NCBI RefSeq assembly: GCF_001270745.1
Contig: NZ_KQ434753.1
Span: 403,155-467,154, forward strand
DNA length: 64,000 nucleotides
DNA from: Jiangella muralis
Lineage (GTDB): Bacteria; Actinomycetota; Actinomycetes; Jiangellales; Jiangellaceae
Reading direction: 5' to 3'
Shown piece by piece: positions 1-10,022 of this stretch (positions are counted from its first letter, which is position 1; each line of letters begins with the position of its first letter). Below the pieces are notes generated by a model. That model saw nothing but the letters and a program-made list of their open reading frames with translations. It made no database searches and was not told where the DNA came from. Both the position numbers and the translations under genes were made by a program.

Positions 1-390
1 CGAGCCGTGGAACCGCAGCGAGAGCCGCTGCACGTGGGCGAAGACGTCGGCACGGACGGCGGTCATCGCACGGGTGCCGGCCAGGGCGAAGCAGACCGTC
101 ATGAGGTACGCCGAGAGCGCCCGCAGCCCGGCGGCGGCCACCAGCGCGACCGCGCAGACCAGCAGCAGCGCGACGATCCCGGACCGGTCCGCCGCGCCCG
201 GCTCCACCACGGCGTCGATGACGTACTTCAGCGGCCACGGCTCGATCAGCCGGAACGCCACCTCGGCCAGCAGACAGGCGAAGCCGCCGATCAGCAGCCA
301 CCGCTCGGGCCGCAGGTGCGGGCGCAGGTAGCGCAGGGTGCGGCGCAGCCCGGGCAGCGCCGAGCGCAGGTCCGCCCGCCGGGCCGCCAT
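1..390 (-). CDS. ABC transporter ATP-binding/permease (N-terminal part, cut by window edge)
   Basis: Only the first 130 residues lie in the window; the gene continues beyond base 1. They show a basic start, then hydrophobic segments around residues 33-52 and 73-95, and a charged loop ending in HVQRLSLRFHGS. That pattern is typical of the transmembrane half of exporter-type ABC proteins (MsbA/LmrA class), where the loop before the coupling helix often reads 'hLqrLslxFh'. The ATPase half is outside the window. The ATG overlaps the stop of the upstream glycosyltransferase (ATGA), so the two are translationally coupled. The context of three glycosyltransferases suggests export of a glycosylated compound or surface glycan; the substrate is inferred only. 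Confidence 0.8.
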   Translation of the reverse strand, partial: MAARRADLRSALPGLRRTLRYLRPHLRPERWLLIGGFACLLAEVAFRLIEPWPLKYVIDAVVEPGAADRSGIVALLLVCAVALVAAAGLRALSAYLMTVCFALAGTRAMTAVRADVFAHVQRLSLRFHGS

Positions 391-1556
391 CACACCGTCT
401 CCGGCACGGGTGCGTCCAGGCCGACCCCCGCCGCGGCGAGCGTCCGCGTCACCACGGCGCGCCAGGTGTGGTGCCGCTCGACGCCGGCCCGGGCGGCCCG
501 GCCGAGCCGGCGCCGGCGGCCGGGGTCGCGCCGGAGCCGGATCAGCTCCCGCGCCAGCGCCGCCGCGTCGCCGGGCGGCACCAGGACGCCGTCGACGCCG
601 TCGCGCACGACCGTCGGCAACTGCCCGGTGCGGCTGGCGATGACGGGCAGCCCGGTGGCGAGGTACTCGTAGACCTTCAGCGGCGAGAAGTAGGCCCCGG
701 CGTCCGCCGGATACGGCGCGGTCGCGACGTCCATGGTGCGCAGCAGGGCGGGAATGGCGGACGGCGGGACGGCACCGGTGAGCTCCGCGGATCCGGCGCA
801 GCCCGACGCCTCCAGCGACGCCCGCAGGCCGGGCGCGCCCGGCCCGTCGCCGACCACGAGCAGCCGCGCCTCCGGGCACTCGTGCCTGAGCTGGGCGAAC
901 GCGGCGGCCAGCACGCCGACGCCGTGCCACGGCTTGAGGGTGCCGACGAAGCCGACGGTGAAGGGGTGCGGTCCACGCCCGGGCGCGGGCCGGAACCGGT
1001 CGACGTCGACGCCGTTGGGCTGCACCAGCACGGGCGCCGGCCCGGCGACGGACCGGACCCAGTCGGCCACCGGCTGGGACACGCAGCTCACCACGGTCGC
1101 GCACATCGCGGCGGCCCGCAGCACCGACAACGCCTCGTCGCGGTGCGCGAGCGTCCGGTGCTCGGCCTGCTCGTCGACCAGCGGCGCGTTCACCTCGAGC
1201 ACCGCGGGCACGCCGGCCGAGCGGGCCCAGCCCATGGTCGCGGCGTTCCACAGCGAGTACCGCTCGTAGACCAGGTCGAACGGCCCGGCCGCCCGCACGG
1301 CCGCCTCGATCTCCCGGGCCTGGCCGAGCAGCTCGCGCTCGCGGCCGGCGGCGTCGCGGGTGATCAGCGTGGGCAGGCGATGCACCCGGACGCCGCCCAG
1401 GCCGGGCGGCACCACACCGCCGGTGCGACGGCAGAACAGGTCGACCCGCGCGCCCAGGCCGACGAGCACCCGCAGGACCTCGGTGACGTGCACCGACGCG
1501 CCCTTCGACCCGAACACCGGCACACCGGGATCGGCGCAGACGTAGGCGACCCTCAT
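390..1556 (-). CDS. Glycosyltransferase family 4 (GT-B fold)
   Basis: A 388-residue protein. The N-terminal half has the GT-B acceptor fold with a glycine/serine loop (VFGSKGASVHVTEVL). The C-terminal half carries the nucleotide-sugar site: VGFVGTLKPWHGV, then VVGDGPG, then FSPLKVYEYLATGLPVIAS, the E-x7-E-type motif of GT4 enzymes. It probably transfers a sugar from a nucleotide donor in the cytoplasm. The ATG is chosen because it overlaps the stop of the preceding transferase (ATGA) and begins a canonical beta strand (MRVAYVCADPG). An open frame continues upstream but only as antisense shadow. It is the third transferase of the operon; acceptor and sugar are unknown. Confidence 0.88.
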   Translation of the reverse strand: MRVAYVCADPGVPVFGSKGASVHVTEVLRVLVGLGARVDLFCRRTGGVVPPGLGGVRVHRLPTLITRDAAGRERELLGQAREIEAAVRAAGPFDLVYERYSLWNAATMGWARSAGVPAVLEVNAPLVDEQAEHRTLAHRDEALSVLRAAAMCATVVSCVSQPVADWVRSVAGPAPVLVQPNGVDVDRFRPAPGRGPHPFTVGFVGTLKPWHGVGVLAAAFAQLRHECPEARLLVVGDGPGAPGLRASLEASGCAGSAELTGAVPPSAIPALLRTMDVATAPYPADAGAYFSPLKVYEYLATGLPVIASRTGQLPTVVRDGVDGVLVPPGDAAALARELIRLRRDPGRRRRLGRAARAGVERHHTWRAVVTRTLAAAGVGLDAPVPETV

Positions 1557-2764
1557 GGCGCCGGCTCCGGCGTGACCAGCAGCTCGTCCAGTTCGCGTGC
1601 CTGCCGGACGGCGTCGAACTCCTTCTCGACCAGGCCGCGCGCGGCCGTGGCCAGCCGGGTCCGCAGGGCGGTGTCGTCGAGCAGCCGGGCGACGGCACGG
1701 GCGAGGCCGACGGGGTCGCGTTGCGGCACCAGCAGCCCGGTCGTCTCGTCGCGCACCACCTCGCCGATGCCCGCGACGTCGGTCGACACGCACGGAGTCC
1801 CGAGCGCCATGGACTCGAGCAGCACCGTCGGCAGGCCGTCCTGGTTGCCGTCGGTCCCGACGACGCACGGCGCGGCCAGGACGGCGGCGGACCGCACGAC
1901 GGCGCGGACCTGCGGCTGTGGCAGCGGGCCGGTGAACTCCACGACGCCGGTGAGTCCCAGCCGGGCCGACCGCTCGCGCAGTTCGGCCTCGAGCAGGCCG
2001 GTGCCGACGACGCGGCAGCGGAACTCCCGCCCGGCGTCGGCCAGCAGCCGGCACGCGTCCAGCAGCACGTCGAAGCCCTTCTTCTCCACCAGGCGGCCGA
2101 CCGCGGCGACGACCGGCGGGCGGTCCGCGGCGTCCGGCTGGAACGGGAACGCGTCGAGGTCGAGGCCGTTGTAGACCCGGTGGACGCGGCCGGCGGCGGC
2201 GCCGTAGCGGTCGGCCAGGTAGGCGGCGTTCCAGTCGCTGACGGTGACGGCATGCGCGGCGCCGGTCAGCTTGCGGCGCAGGTCGGCCGGGTCGACCGAC
2301 TCGTGGAAGATGTCCTTGGCGTGCGCGGTGAACGAGTACGGCACGCCGGTCAGCAGCGACGCCAGCCGGGCCACCGTCGTCGCCACCGAGCCGAAGTGCG
2401 CGTGCAGGTGGGTGAGGCCGGCCCGGCGCACCCGCACCGCCAGGTCGACCGCCTGCCCGGCGTCCTCGGCGTCGGCGGCCAGCAGCTCCGGCAGCGCCTC
2501 CGGCAGCCGGGGCAGTTCGGCGGCGGCCGCGGCGAGTACCGACCACAGCCCGTCCGGCCGGCGGATGCGCGGCACGTAGGTCACCGGCGCACTCACCCGG
2601 GCCAGCGTGTCGTGGAACCGGCTGTCGGCCGGCGGCCGCAGCGAGAAGATCTGGATCTCGGTGCCGCGGGTCTCGCGCGCCAGGATCTCGGTGACGACGA
2701 ACGTCTCGGAGAAGCGCGGGTAGACCTTCAGCACGTAGCCGATGCGCGGGCGGTCAGGCGACAT
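1553..2764 (-). CDS. Glycosyltransferase family 4
   Basis: A 403-residue GT-B enzyme. The N-terminus (IGYVLKVYPRFSETFVVTEI) is the signature seen in GT4 transferases of exopolysaccharide and colanic-acid type. A histidine-rich strand, HLHAHFGSVATTVARL, follows near residue 120, and the donor half contains VGRLVEKKGFDVLLDA and ESMALGTPCVSTDVAGIGEVV. It overlaps the upstream transferase by 11 bases and the downstream one by ATGA, so all are co-transcribed. It likely adds a hexose to a lipid-linked or secreted acceptor, but specificity cannot be read from sequence. Confidence 0.9.
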   Translation of the reverse strand: MSPDRPRIGYVLKVYPRFSETFVVTEILARETRGTEIQIFSLRPPADSRFHDTLARVSAPVTYVPRIRRPDGLWSVLAAAAAELPRLPEALPELLAADAEDAGQAVDLAVRVRRAGLTHLHAHFGSVATTVARLASLLTGVPYSFTAHAKDIFHESVDPADLRRKLTGAAHAVTVSDWNAAYLADRYGAAAGRVHRVYNGLDLDAFPFQPDAADRPPVVAAVGRLVEKKGFDVLLDACRLLADAGREFRCRVVGTGLLEAELRERSARLGLTGVVEFTGPLPQPQVRAVVRSAAVLAAPCVVGTDGNQDGLPTVLLESMALGTPCVSTDVAGIGEVVRDETTGLLVPQRDPVGLARAVARLLDDTALRTRLATAARGLVEKEFDAVRQARELDELLVTPEPAP

Positions 2765-3980
2765 GGCCGGCCTCCTCCCGACGGGCGGACGCGGATTCGA
2801 TCAGCGGCAGCGCGAGCGCCGGGATGCGCTCGAGCCCGTCCAGGTCGACGGTGGTCGCCGGACGCCGGACGGTGGACCGCGAGCCGGCCGCGCCGGTCGC
2901 GGCGGTCAGCCAGCCGCCCAGCACGGCGGGGTCGAGACCGTCCGGGTGTAGCACGTCCAGCAGCCCGGCGGCGGCCAGCCGCTCGGCCCGGACCAGCTGC
3001 TCGGTCCGTGGCCGCACCCGTGGCACCACCAGCAGCGGCGGCCCGGCGGCGATCACCTCGCAGACCGTGTTGTAGCCGCCCATCGAGACGACGGCGTCCG
3101 CACCCTCCAGCCACGACTCGACCTCGTCGACGAACTCGAAGACCCGCAGCTCCGGCCGGGTCCGGGCGATCGCCCGCAGCTCGGCCTGCCGGTGATGCGG
3201 CATCCGCGGGCCGGTGACCAGCACGCCCACGTGGCCCACCGGCATCGGCGTCGTCGCGAACGCCCGGGCCAGCGCCCAGCCGTCGGCGCCGCCGCCGACC
3301 AGGCCGAGCACGAACGGCCCGCTGACCGGACGGGGCGGCACGCCGTGCGGCCGCCGGTGCCGCCCGCGGGCCAGGTACCCCGTCGGGACCACCATGCCGG
3401 CCAGCCGCTCCGGCAGCCCGAGGTCGGCCGTCGCGTCGTGCACCCGCGGGTCGCCGTAGTACCAGATCTGGTCGTACCAGCGCTCGATCGCCTCGGACGC
3501 GCGGTCGCGGGCCCACTCGCGCCGCGCCCGGCCGGGCTCGTCGAGGACGTCACGCAGGCCGAGCACCACCCGGCCGCGCCCGGCCAGCGTCTCGAGGATC
3601 GGCACCAGCTCGCGCCCGAAGCCCCACGGGTGCCGGTCGACGATGAGCAGGTCCGGGTCGAACGCCCGCAGCGCCGCGTCGATGGTGGCGGACCGGAGCC
3701 GGACCAGCTCGCCCACCGGCACCGACAGGTGCCGCGAGCGGTACTGGCCGCCCTCGTCCTTGGCCATCCCCGGCAGGCCGACGATGTCGCAGCCCGGCGG
3801 ACGGGTCAGGGCGGACGCCTCCGGGGCGCCGGTGAGCACCAGGACGTCGGGCGCCGGCCGGATGCGGGCGAGCGCGCCGGCGATGGCGAGATTGCGCCGG
3901 ACGTGGCCGAGGCCCTGGGCGTCGTGGGAGTACAGGGCCACGCGCGCCCGTCCGAGGCCGGACAGCGATTGCACCGTCAT
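2754..3980 (-). CDS. Glycosyltransferase, MurG/GT28-like
   Basis: A 408-residue protein and first gene of the minus-strand glycosylation operon. The N-terminus has the GT-B motif YSHDAQGLGHVRRNLAIAGAL, equivalent to the GxGH loop of MurG-type enzymes. The C-terminal half has GPFVLGLVGGGADGW and DAVVSMGGYNTVCEVIAAGPPLLVVPRVRPRTEQLVRA, matching the donor-binding region of GT28-like transferases (MGGYNT.cEv, then P....EQ). The acceptor is unknown. Upstream of the ATG there is only a distant purine-rich stretch, so the ribosome site is weak. The 129 bases between this start and the stop of the next gene should hold the operon promoter. Confidence 0.88.
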   Translation of the reverse strand: MTVQSLSGLGRARVALYSHDAQGLGHVRRNLAIAGALARIRPAPDVLVLTGAPEASALTRPPGCDIVGLPGMAKDEGGQYRSRHLSVPVGELVRLRSATIDAALRAFDPDLLIVDRHPWGFGRELVPILETLAGRGRVVLGLRDVLDEPGRARREWARDRASEAIERWYDQIWYYGDPRVHDATADLGLPERLAGMVVPTGYLARGRHRRPHGVPPRPVSGPFVLGLVGGGADGWALARAFATTPMPVGHVGVLVTGPRMPHHRQAELRAIARTRPELRVFEFVDEVESWLEGADAVVSMGGYNTVCEVIAAGPPLLVVPRVRPRTEQLVRAERLAAAGLLDVLHPDGLDPAVLGGWLTAATGAAGSRSTVRRPATTVDLDGLERIPALALPLIESASARREEAGHVA

Positions 3981-4109
3981 GGAGGGGGCACCCTTTCACC
4001 GAGGCGTCGAGATGACTGCTCGGTGACCAGGTTTCAGCCCGCACGTGGCGTGCGGATGAACCGACGATGAGCGTGCTCTCATCCGCCCGGCGGCCGGGGC
4101 GGCGCGGAC

Positions 4110-6161
4110 TCAGCCGGCGAGCTGGACGGCGAGACGGGCGGGGTCGGTGGTGGGGAGGTCGCAGACGAAGCCGCGGCACACGTAGGCGGCCGGGGCGCCG
4201 CCGGCCAGCGTGCGGTCGCGCAGCAGCGGCACGGCGGCCGTCGCCGGGTCGGCGGGGTCGCCCGCGACCACCACGGCGCCGGGCGAGGCGGACCGCAGCG
4301 CCACCTCGTACAGCGCCGTCGTGCGCGGATCGTCCGCCGGGCCGACGACCGCGACCTCCGCCGGGCCGGCCAGCCACGCCTCCGCGGCCGCCAGTCCCCA
4401 GCCGGCGAACCGGGGCGCCCGGGCAGCCAGCGCGTCGTACAGGCGCAGCGCGTCGCCGGCGGCGGAGCGGTGCCGGTCGGAGCCGGTGTACGCCGCGAAC
4501 GCGAGCAGTGCGCCGGCCGCCGCCGACCAGCCGGACGGCGTCGCGTTGTCGGTGGGGTCCTGCGGGCGGCGCAGCCCGGCCAGCCGGACGTCGGTCGTCT
4601 CGGAGCCGGTGTCGAAGAAGCCGCCGTCGGGGTCGGCGAACTGCGCCAGGACGATGTCGAGGAGCTGCTCGGCGAACGACAGCCAGACCGGGTCGCCGGT
4701 GACCGCGACCAGCGCCAGGAACCCCTCGGCGACGTCGGCGTAGTCCTCCAGCACCCCGGCGGGCGTCTCGGCGACGCCGTCGCGGGAGACGCGGAGCAGC
4801 CGGCCGTGCTCGTCCAGGTGCAGCCGGACCAGCAGGTCGGCGCAGTCGACGGCGGCGGACACCCAGGCCGGCTGGTCGAACAGCGCGCCGGCCTCGGCCA
4901 GCGCCGCGATGGCCAGCCCGTTCCACGCGGCCACGACCTTGTCGTCGCGGCCCGGCGTGGGCCGCGGCAGCCGCGCGTCGAACAGCTGGCGGCGCACCCG
5001 CGCCCACCGAGCGGCCTCGTCGTCCGACGGCGAGCGCAGCAGCCGCAGCGTCGACGCACCGTGCTCGAACGTGCCGGTCTCGGTGACGCCGAGCAGCGTC
5101 GCCGCCCAGGCGCCGTCGTCGTCGCCCAGGACCTCGCGCAGCTGCGCCGGTGTCCACACGTAGAACGCGCCCTCCACCGGCGCCGCGCCCGGGACCGGCG
5201 GCGAGTCGGCGTCCAGCGAGCTGGCGAAGCCGCCCTCGGCCGTGCGCAGCTCGCGGAGCAGGAATTCCGCGGTCTCGCGGACGACCCGCGCCGCCTCCCC
5301 GGACCGCGTCGCCCGCCACAGGTGCGTGTACACGCGCAGCAGCAGCGCGTTGTCGTACAGCATCTTCTCGAAGTGCGGCACGACCCACCCGGCGTCGACG
5401 CTGTAGCGGGCGAACCCGCCGCCGAGCTGGTCGTACAGGCCGCCGCCGGCCATCGACGCGCAGGTCTGCTCGACCATCGACAGCGCGCGGCCGTCGCCGG
5501 TGCGGGCGTGGTGGCGCAGCAGGAACTCCAGCACCATCGACGGCGGGAACTTCGGCGCGCCGCCGAAGCCGCCGGAGGACGCGTCGAACTCGCCGGCCAG
5601 CCGGGCGACGGCGGCGTCCAGCCGGTCCGCACCGGGCGGGCCGTCGCCGGAACCGACCCGCGCTCCCCCGCCGAGCGCCGCGCCGATGCGGTCCGCCGAC
5701 TCCGTCACGTCGCCGCGCCGCTGCGTCCACGCCTCCTCGACGGCCTGCAGCAGCTGGCTGAACGACGGCAGCCCGTGCCGCGGCTGCGGCGGGAAGTACG
5801 TGCCCGCGTAGAACGGCTTGCCGTCGGGCGTGAGGAACGCCGTCATCGGCCAGCCGCCCTGCCCGGTGAGCGCCTGCACCGACTCCATGTAGACGGCGTC
5901 GACGTCGGGACGCTCCTCGCGGTCGACCTTGATCGCCACGAAGCGCGCGTTGAGGTACGCCGCGACCCGCTCGTCCTCGAACGACTCGTGTGCCATGACG
6001 TGACACCAGTGGCACGCGGCGTACCCGACGCTCAGCAGCACCGGCACGTCCCGGCGGCGCGCCTCCGCGAACGCGTCGTCGCCCCATTCCTGCCAGTCGA
6101 CCGGGTTGTCCGCATGCTGCAGCAGGTACGGGCTGCGGGCGTCGCGCAAGCGGTTGGCCAT
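4110..6161 (-). CDS. Thioredoxin-domain protein, DUF255/YyaL (spermatogenesis-associated 20) family
   Basis: A 683-residue cytoplasmic protein of the size usual for the family. Residues about 1-165 form the DUF255 thioredoxin-like domain: [21 protein letters not shown], then the CxxC-type site in [10 protein letters not shown], and [11 protein letters not shown]. The rest resembles an (alpha/alpha)6 barrel of the glycoside-hydrolase/epimerase type with motifs such as [21 protein letters not shown] and [13 protein letters not shown]. Family members are widespread but their biochemical role is not settled. The gene stands alone between the glycosyltransferase operon and the surface-protein gene, and no operon partner is visible. 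Confidence 0.92.
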   Translation of the reverse strand: MANRLRDARSPYLLQHADNPVDWQEWGDDAFAEARRRDVPVLLSVGYAACHWCHVMAHESFEDERVAAYLNARFVAIKVDREERPDVDAVYMESVQALTGQGGWPMTAFLTPDGKPFYAGTYFPPQPRHGLPSFSQLLQAVEEAWTQRRGDVTESADRIGAALGGGARVGSGDGPPGADRLDAAVARLAGEFDASSGGFGGAPKFPPSMVLEFLLRHHARTGDGRALSMVEQTCASMAGGGLYDQLGGGFARYSVDAGWVVPHFEKMLYDNALLLRVYTHLWRATRSGEAARVVRETAEFLLRELRTAEGGFASSLDADSPPVPGAAPVEGAFYVWTPAQLREVLGDDDGAWAATLLGVTETGTFEHGASTLRLLRSPSDDEAARWARVRRQLFDARLPRPTPGRDDKVVAAWNGLAIAALAEAGALFDQPAWVSAAVDCADLLVRLHLDEHGRLLRVSRDGVAETPAGVLEDYADVAEGFLALVAVTGDPVWLSFAEQLLDIVLAQFADPDGGFFDTGSETTDVRLAGLRRPQDPTDNATPSGWSAAAGALLAFAAYTGSDRHRSAAGDALRLYDALAARAPRFAGWGLAAAEAWLAGPAEVAVVGPADDPRTTALYEVALRSASPGAVVVAGDPADPATAAVPLLRDRTLAGGAPAAYVCRGFVCDLPTTDPARLAVQLAG

Positions 6162-6186
6162 GCCGGCCAGCCTAGGCGGCGTGCGC

Positions 6187-9100
6187 TCAGACGGTGCGGC
6201 GCGACCTCCAGCGCAGCGCGGCGCCCACCGCGAGCCCGGCCGCGGCGACCAGCGCCACCAGGCCCAGCGGGCCGCCGGTGCCGGTGTCGGGCAGCGGGTG
6301 CTCCGGGCTCGGCGACGGTGACGGGCTGGGCGTCGGCGTGGGAGTCGGCGTCGGGGTGGGAGTCGGCGTCGGCGGCTGCTCGACCGGCGGGTCGACGAAC
6401 GTCACGGCGGCGATCTGCGTGCCGGCGTTCTCGGCCGTGATCGACACGACGTCGCTGGTGACGTCGTCGGGCAGCAGGTACCCCTCGGGCGCGGTGATCT
6501 CGACCCAGTAGTAGTCGCCGAAGTCGAGGCTCCCGACGGTGCACAGGCCGTCGTCGCCGGTGGTGCAGGTGCCGACGACGTAGTCGCCGTCGGCGAACAC
6601 CAGGTCGAAGACGGCGCCGGCCAGCGAGTCGCCGGTGTCCTCGGCCACCTTGTGCACGGCCAGCTCGGACAGCAGCCGCGGATCGTGCACGACCACCTGG
6701 GTGAGCTCGCCGCCGGCGTTCGACGCGTCGATGACGACCGGGTCGCTCACCGGGTCGGCGGGCAGCTCGTAGCCCTGCGGGACCGCGATCTCGACCCAGA
6801 CGTAGGTGCCGAAGTCGAGGTCGCCGACGGTGCAGGTGCCGTCGTCGCCGGTCGTGCAGGTGCCGACGACCTCGCCGCCGGCGTCACCGGCGTGCAACTC
6901 GAACTCCGCGCCGGGCAGCGCCGTCCCGTCGAACGCGTCGACCTTCAGCACCGACAGCTCCGACAGCAGCCGCGGGTCGCGGTACTCGAACGGCGTCGGC
7001 TCCTCGCCGACGGTGGACTCGTCGACGACGATCGGGTCGCTGACGGTGTCGGCGGGCAGGTCGTAGCCCTGCGGCGCCGCGACCTCGACCCAGACGTACG
7101 TGCCGAAGTCGAGGTCGCCGACGATGCAGGTGCCGTCGTCGCCCGTGGTGCAGGTGCCGACGACCTCGCCGTCGGCGTCACCGGCGTGCAGCTCGAACTG
7201 GGCGCCGGCCAGCGGCGCGCCGTCGGTGTCGTCGAGCTTGAGCACCGCGAGCTCACCCGGCTTGCGCGGGTCGTAGAACGTCAGCGGGGCGATCTCGGTG
7301 CCGGCGTTCTCGGCGGTGACGTTAACGAATGCGCTGTACGGGTCGTCGGGCAGGTCGAAGCCGGGCGGCGCGACGGTCTCGAGCCAGTAGTACGACCCGA
7401 AGCCGAGGCCGGTGACGGTGCAGAGGCCGTCGTCGCCGGTGGTGCACTCGCCGACGAGCGTGTCGCCCTCGGGCGCGTCCATGACGCCATCGGCAGGATC
7501 GTCCACGTACAGCTCGAAGGTGGCCCCGGCCAGGGGCGCGGCGCTGTCGGACCCGCCGTCCAGCTTGAGCACGGACAGGTCGGTGAGCACCTGCGGGTCC
7601 GCGAACGTCACCGTGACGGTCTCGCCGGCGTTGTCCGGGCCGATGCCGATCGGGCCCTGGTAGGCCGGGTCGGGCAGCTCGTAGCCGGTCGGCGCGGCGG
7701 TCTCCTCGACCCAGTAGTCGCCGAAGAGCAGGCCGTCGACGGTGACCGTGCCGGTCGCGTCGGTGACGACCTCGCCGGGCGGGTCGACCACCGCGTCGTC
7801 GGCGGGCTCGAAGACGCCGTCGCCGTCGTCGCGGCGCACCACGAACGTGGCGCCGGCCAGCTCGTCGCCGGTGCTCGCGTCGGTCTTGACGATCTCGATG
7901 GACGAGCGGATCTGCCGGTCGGTCAAGGTCGACACCGGCAGCTCGCCACCCGCGTTGTCGCGGTCGATGGTGGTCATGCCGCTGAACCGGTCGGCGGGCA
8001 GCTCGTACCCGGGCGGCGCGGCGGTCTCGTACCAGTAGTAGCTGCCCCAGGCGAGGTCGCCGATCGTGCAGGTGCCGTCGTCGCCGGTGGTGCAGTCGCC
8101 GATCAGCGTGTCGCCGCCGGGCGCGTCCATGACGCCGTCGCCGTCGTCGAGGTACAGCTCGAAGGTGGCGCCGGCCAGCGGCTGCTGGGTGTCGGCGTCG
8201 AGCTTCAGGACGGTCAGCTCGGACGGCAGCCGCGGGTCCTCGAACGCGTCCTCCAGGACGACGTCGGGGGTGTCCGCATCGATGACGATCCCTTCATGGA
8301 CGGGGTCGGCGGGCAGGCCGTAGCCGGTCGGCGGCACCGTCTCGGTGACGGTGTACGTGCCGGTCAGCAGGCCCTCGACCAGAATCGAGCCGACGGTCGG
8401 GTCGGCGTCGTTCTCGCCGTTGTCGACGACGGTGATCGACACGCCATCCGCGGCGCCGGCGGTGCCCTCGACGGTGAACGTCGCGCAGCAGACCAGGTCG
8501 TTGGACTCGGCGTCGACCTTGCTCCACGCGAGCGAGCCGAGGCCGTTGACGAACGTGACCGTCACGGCGCCGAACTCCTCCAGCGTGACGTCCTGCGGCT
8601 CGCCGTCCTGGATGTAGCCGGGCGGCGGCGTGGCCTCGGTGATCGTGTAGTCGCCGGGCTCCGCCGGGTCGATGACGATGACGCCGTCGGCCGGGTCGGC
8701 GTCGTTCGCGTCGTTGTCGGTGATGGTCAGGCTGTCCGGGTCGGCCGCACCGGGGATCGGGTTCGGCTCGACGGTGAACGTCGCGCCGCCCAGCGGCTGG
8801 CCGTCGGGGTCGTGCTTCTCGATGGTGAGCGCGCCGCACCGGGCCTCGGTGTCGACCGGGCCGGTGAGGTAGTCCTTCAGCTCCGAGCTCTGACTGGCGC
8901 CGGGCGCGCTGCGGATCCACAGCGAGGAGAAGCCGGTGAAGTCGCACTGGTCGCCGTCGAGCAGCGCGCTGAGGTCGAACCCGACCTCGACGAACTGCTC
9001 CGCGCCCAGCGGCGACACGGCACTCGGCGTGCTGATGGTGGAGTCGTTGACGGCGAGGGCGACGTCGGAGGGGTCGGCCGCGGTCACCCACGCGCTGCCG

Positions 9101-9693
9101 TCCCACCTCTCCACCGACTCCAGCTCCAGCGCCTGGCCGCCCTGGTTGAACAGGCTGAGCCGCAGGTCGCCGACGCTGCGGTCGGGCACCGGAGTGTCGT
9201 TGCCGTTGACGGTGTTGGGCAGCTGGTTCAGCTCGACGTACCAGTGGACCGTGCCGTTGTCGGTGCCGCGCTCCCACCCGAGGTACAGGTACTGGTCGCC
9301 GTCGACGACGCGGTCGAAGAGGTAGGCGTCGCCGATGTCGCCCTTGCCGGGCGCGCTCGCCGACCCGTCGTCGTTCCACGACGCGGTGTCGTCCTCCGCG
9401 CTGCCCTGGTCGAACACCGTCGTGTCGGTGCCGCCGAGCGGGTCGGGAACGATGTCCACCAGCGCCGGGAAGATCTCGGCGCTCCCCCAGTCGATCGGGT
9501 CGCCGTCCGGGCCGGTGGCCGTCGTCGTGTTGTCGAAGCCCTCGTAGAAGTTGCCGTCGACCTCGAAGCCGCCCACCAGCTCGTTGCCGTTCTGGTTCGC
9601 GGCCGCGCCGCCACCGGTGGCCGTCACCGAACCGGCGACCAGAAGGACACCCACCACGGCCCGCACGAACGGGCGTCGCATACCGGACATCAT
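6187..9693 (-). CDS. LPXTG-anchored surface protein with eight SpaA-like repeats
   Basis: About 1168 residues. An N-terminal signal peptide ([27 protein letters not shown]) precedes a domain of about 260 residues with conserved Trp/Asp stretches and no repeats. Eight tandem beta modules of about 90-110 residues follow, each starting with a strand like ELSVLKxD, then LAGAxFEL and a closing ET/Vxx-P-x-GYxLP segment. This is the prealbumin/SpaA fold used in pilins and adhesins, often stabilised by Lys-Asn isopeptide bonds. A (TP)n/(SP)n spacer, the sorting signal LPDTG, a hydrophobic helix and RWRSRR end the protein, so sortase should fix it to peptidoglycan. ATG at 9693 is preferred because GGGGGCGG precedes it; an in-frame ATG at 9705 is possible. 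Confidence 0.9.
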   Translation of the reverse strand: MMSGMRRPFVRAVVGVLLVAGSVTATGGGAAANQNGNELVGGFEVDGNFYEGFDNTTTATGPDGDPIDWGSAEIFPALVDIVPDPLGGTDTTVFDQGSAEDDTASWNDDGSASAPGKGDIGDAYLFDRVVDGDQYLYLGWERGTDNGTVHWYVELNQLPNTVNGNDTPVPDRSVGDLRLSLFNQGGQALELESVERWDGSAWVTAADPSDVALAVNDSTISTPSAVSPLGAEQFVEVGFDLSALLDGDQCDFTGFSSLWIRSAPGASQSSELKDYLTGPVDTEARCGALTIEKHDPDGQPLGGATFTVEPNPIPGAADPDSLTITDNDANDADPADGVIVIDPAEPGDYTITEATPPPGYIQDGEPQDVTLEEFGAVTVTFVNGLGSLAWSKVDAESNDLVCCATFTVEGTAGAADGVSITVVDNGENDADPTVGSILVEGLLTGTYTVTETVPPTGYGLPADPVHEGIVIDADTPDVVLEDAFEDPRLPSELTVLKLDADTQQPLAGATFELYLDDGDGVMDAPGGDTLIGDCTTGDDGTCTIGDLAWGSYYWYETAAPPGYELPADRFSGMTTIDRDNAGGELPVSTLTDRQIRSSIEIVKTDASTGDELAGATFVVRRDDGDGVFEPADDAVVDPPGEVVTDATGTVTVDGLLFGDYWVEETAAPTGYELPDPAYQGPIGIGPDNAGETVTVTFADPQVLTDLSVLKLDGGSDSAAPLAGATFELYVDDPADGVMDAPEGDTLVGECTTGDDGLCTVTGLGFGSYYWLETVAPPGFDLPDDPYSAFVNVTAENAGTEIAPLTFYDPRKPGELAVLKLDDTDGAPLAGAQFELHAGDADGEVVGTCTTGDDGTCIVGDLDFGTYVWVEVAAPQGYDLPADTVSDPIVVDESTVGEEPTPFEYRDPRLLSELSVLKVDAFDGTALPGAEFELHAGDAGGEVVGTCTTGDDGTCTVGDLDFGTYVWVEIAVPQGYELPADPVSDPVVIDASNAGGELTQVVVHDPRLLSELAVHKVAEDTGDSLAGAVFDLVFADGDYVVGTCTTGDDGLCTVGSLDFGDYYWVEITAPEGYLLPDDVTSDVVSITAENAGTQIAAVTFVDPPVEQPPTPTPTPTPTPTPTPSPSPSPSPEHPLPDTGTGGPLGLVALVAAAGLAVGAALRWRSRRTV
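6304..6373. repeat. Low-complexity (TP)n/(SP)n coding repeat
   Basis: Tandem GGCGTC/GGAGTC-type hexamers on the plus strand encode the Thr-Pro/Ser-Pro wall-spanning spacer just before the LPDTG signal. Such hexamer runs are prone to length change by slippage, which would alter how far the adhesin projects. Confidence 0.75.
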
Positions 9694-9705
9694 GTCCGCC
9701 CCCAT

Positions 9706-10022
9706 GTGAAAAGAATGCCCGCGCGCCGAATGGCCGGGGAAAGTAGAAGGGTCAAACGCCCTTCGGCGCCGGACGAGCCACGAGAATTCGCGACTCCGGC
9801 ACCGAAGGGCGACTGCCCCCCGGCCTTGGAGAATTTCTCCACGCTATGGAAGTCGACCCGCCGAGACCACTCGTGGACTCGGCTAACGCAGCAGAGCATG
9901 CACCTACCAGCCGACGGCTGTCAACGCAAACGCACACATTGCCACGCGCCACGCTTGCGTGCCGGCGGACGCGACGCGAATTCACGCCGCCGGCACACAA
10001 AGCGGGCAAGGCCGAATGGCAT
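9706..10022 (-). promoter_or_regulatory. Gene-free region with two strong stem-loops upstream of the surface-protein gene
   Basis: 317 bases without a credible gene. Two inverted repeats stand out. Arms 9757-9772 and 9796-9811 pair over 16 positions with a single G.U-type mismatch around a 23-base loop. Arms 9870-9880 and 9883-9893 form a second hairpin (GCCGAG, CCAC against GTGG, CTCGGC). Read on the minus strand they lie after the propeller-protein gene and before the surface-protein start, so they may be terminators, a structured leader, or both. Base composition is less GC-rich than in the coding DNA around it. Confidence 0.5.

Noticed and set aside
390-2546. 718-residue fusion of two glycosyltransferases
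   Set aside because: The first 330 residues are an off-frame shadow of the upstream transferase; the real gene starts at 1556 with an ATGA overlap.
6800-8200. Repeated DNA blocks as a CRISPR-like array
   Set aside because: The repeats are coding, about 300 bases apart, diverged and in frame with SpaA modules; there is no spacer pattern.
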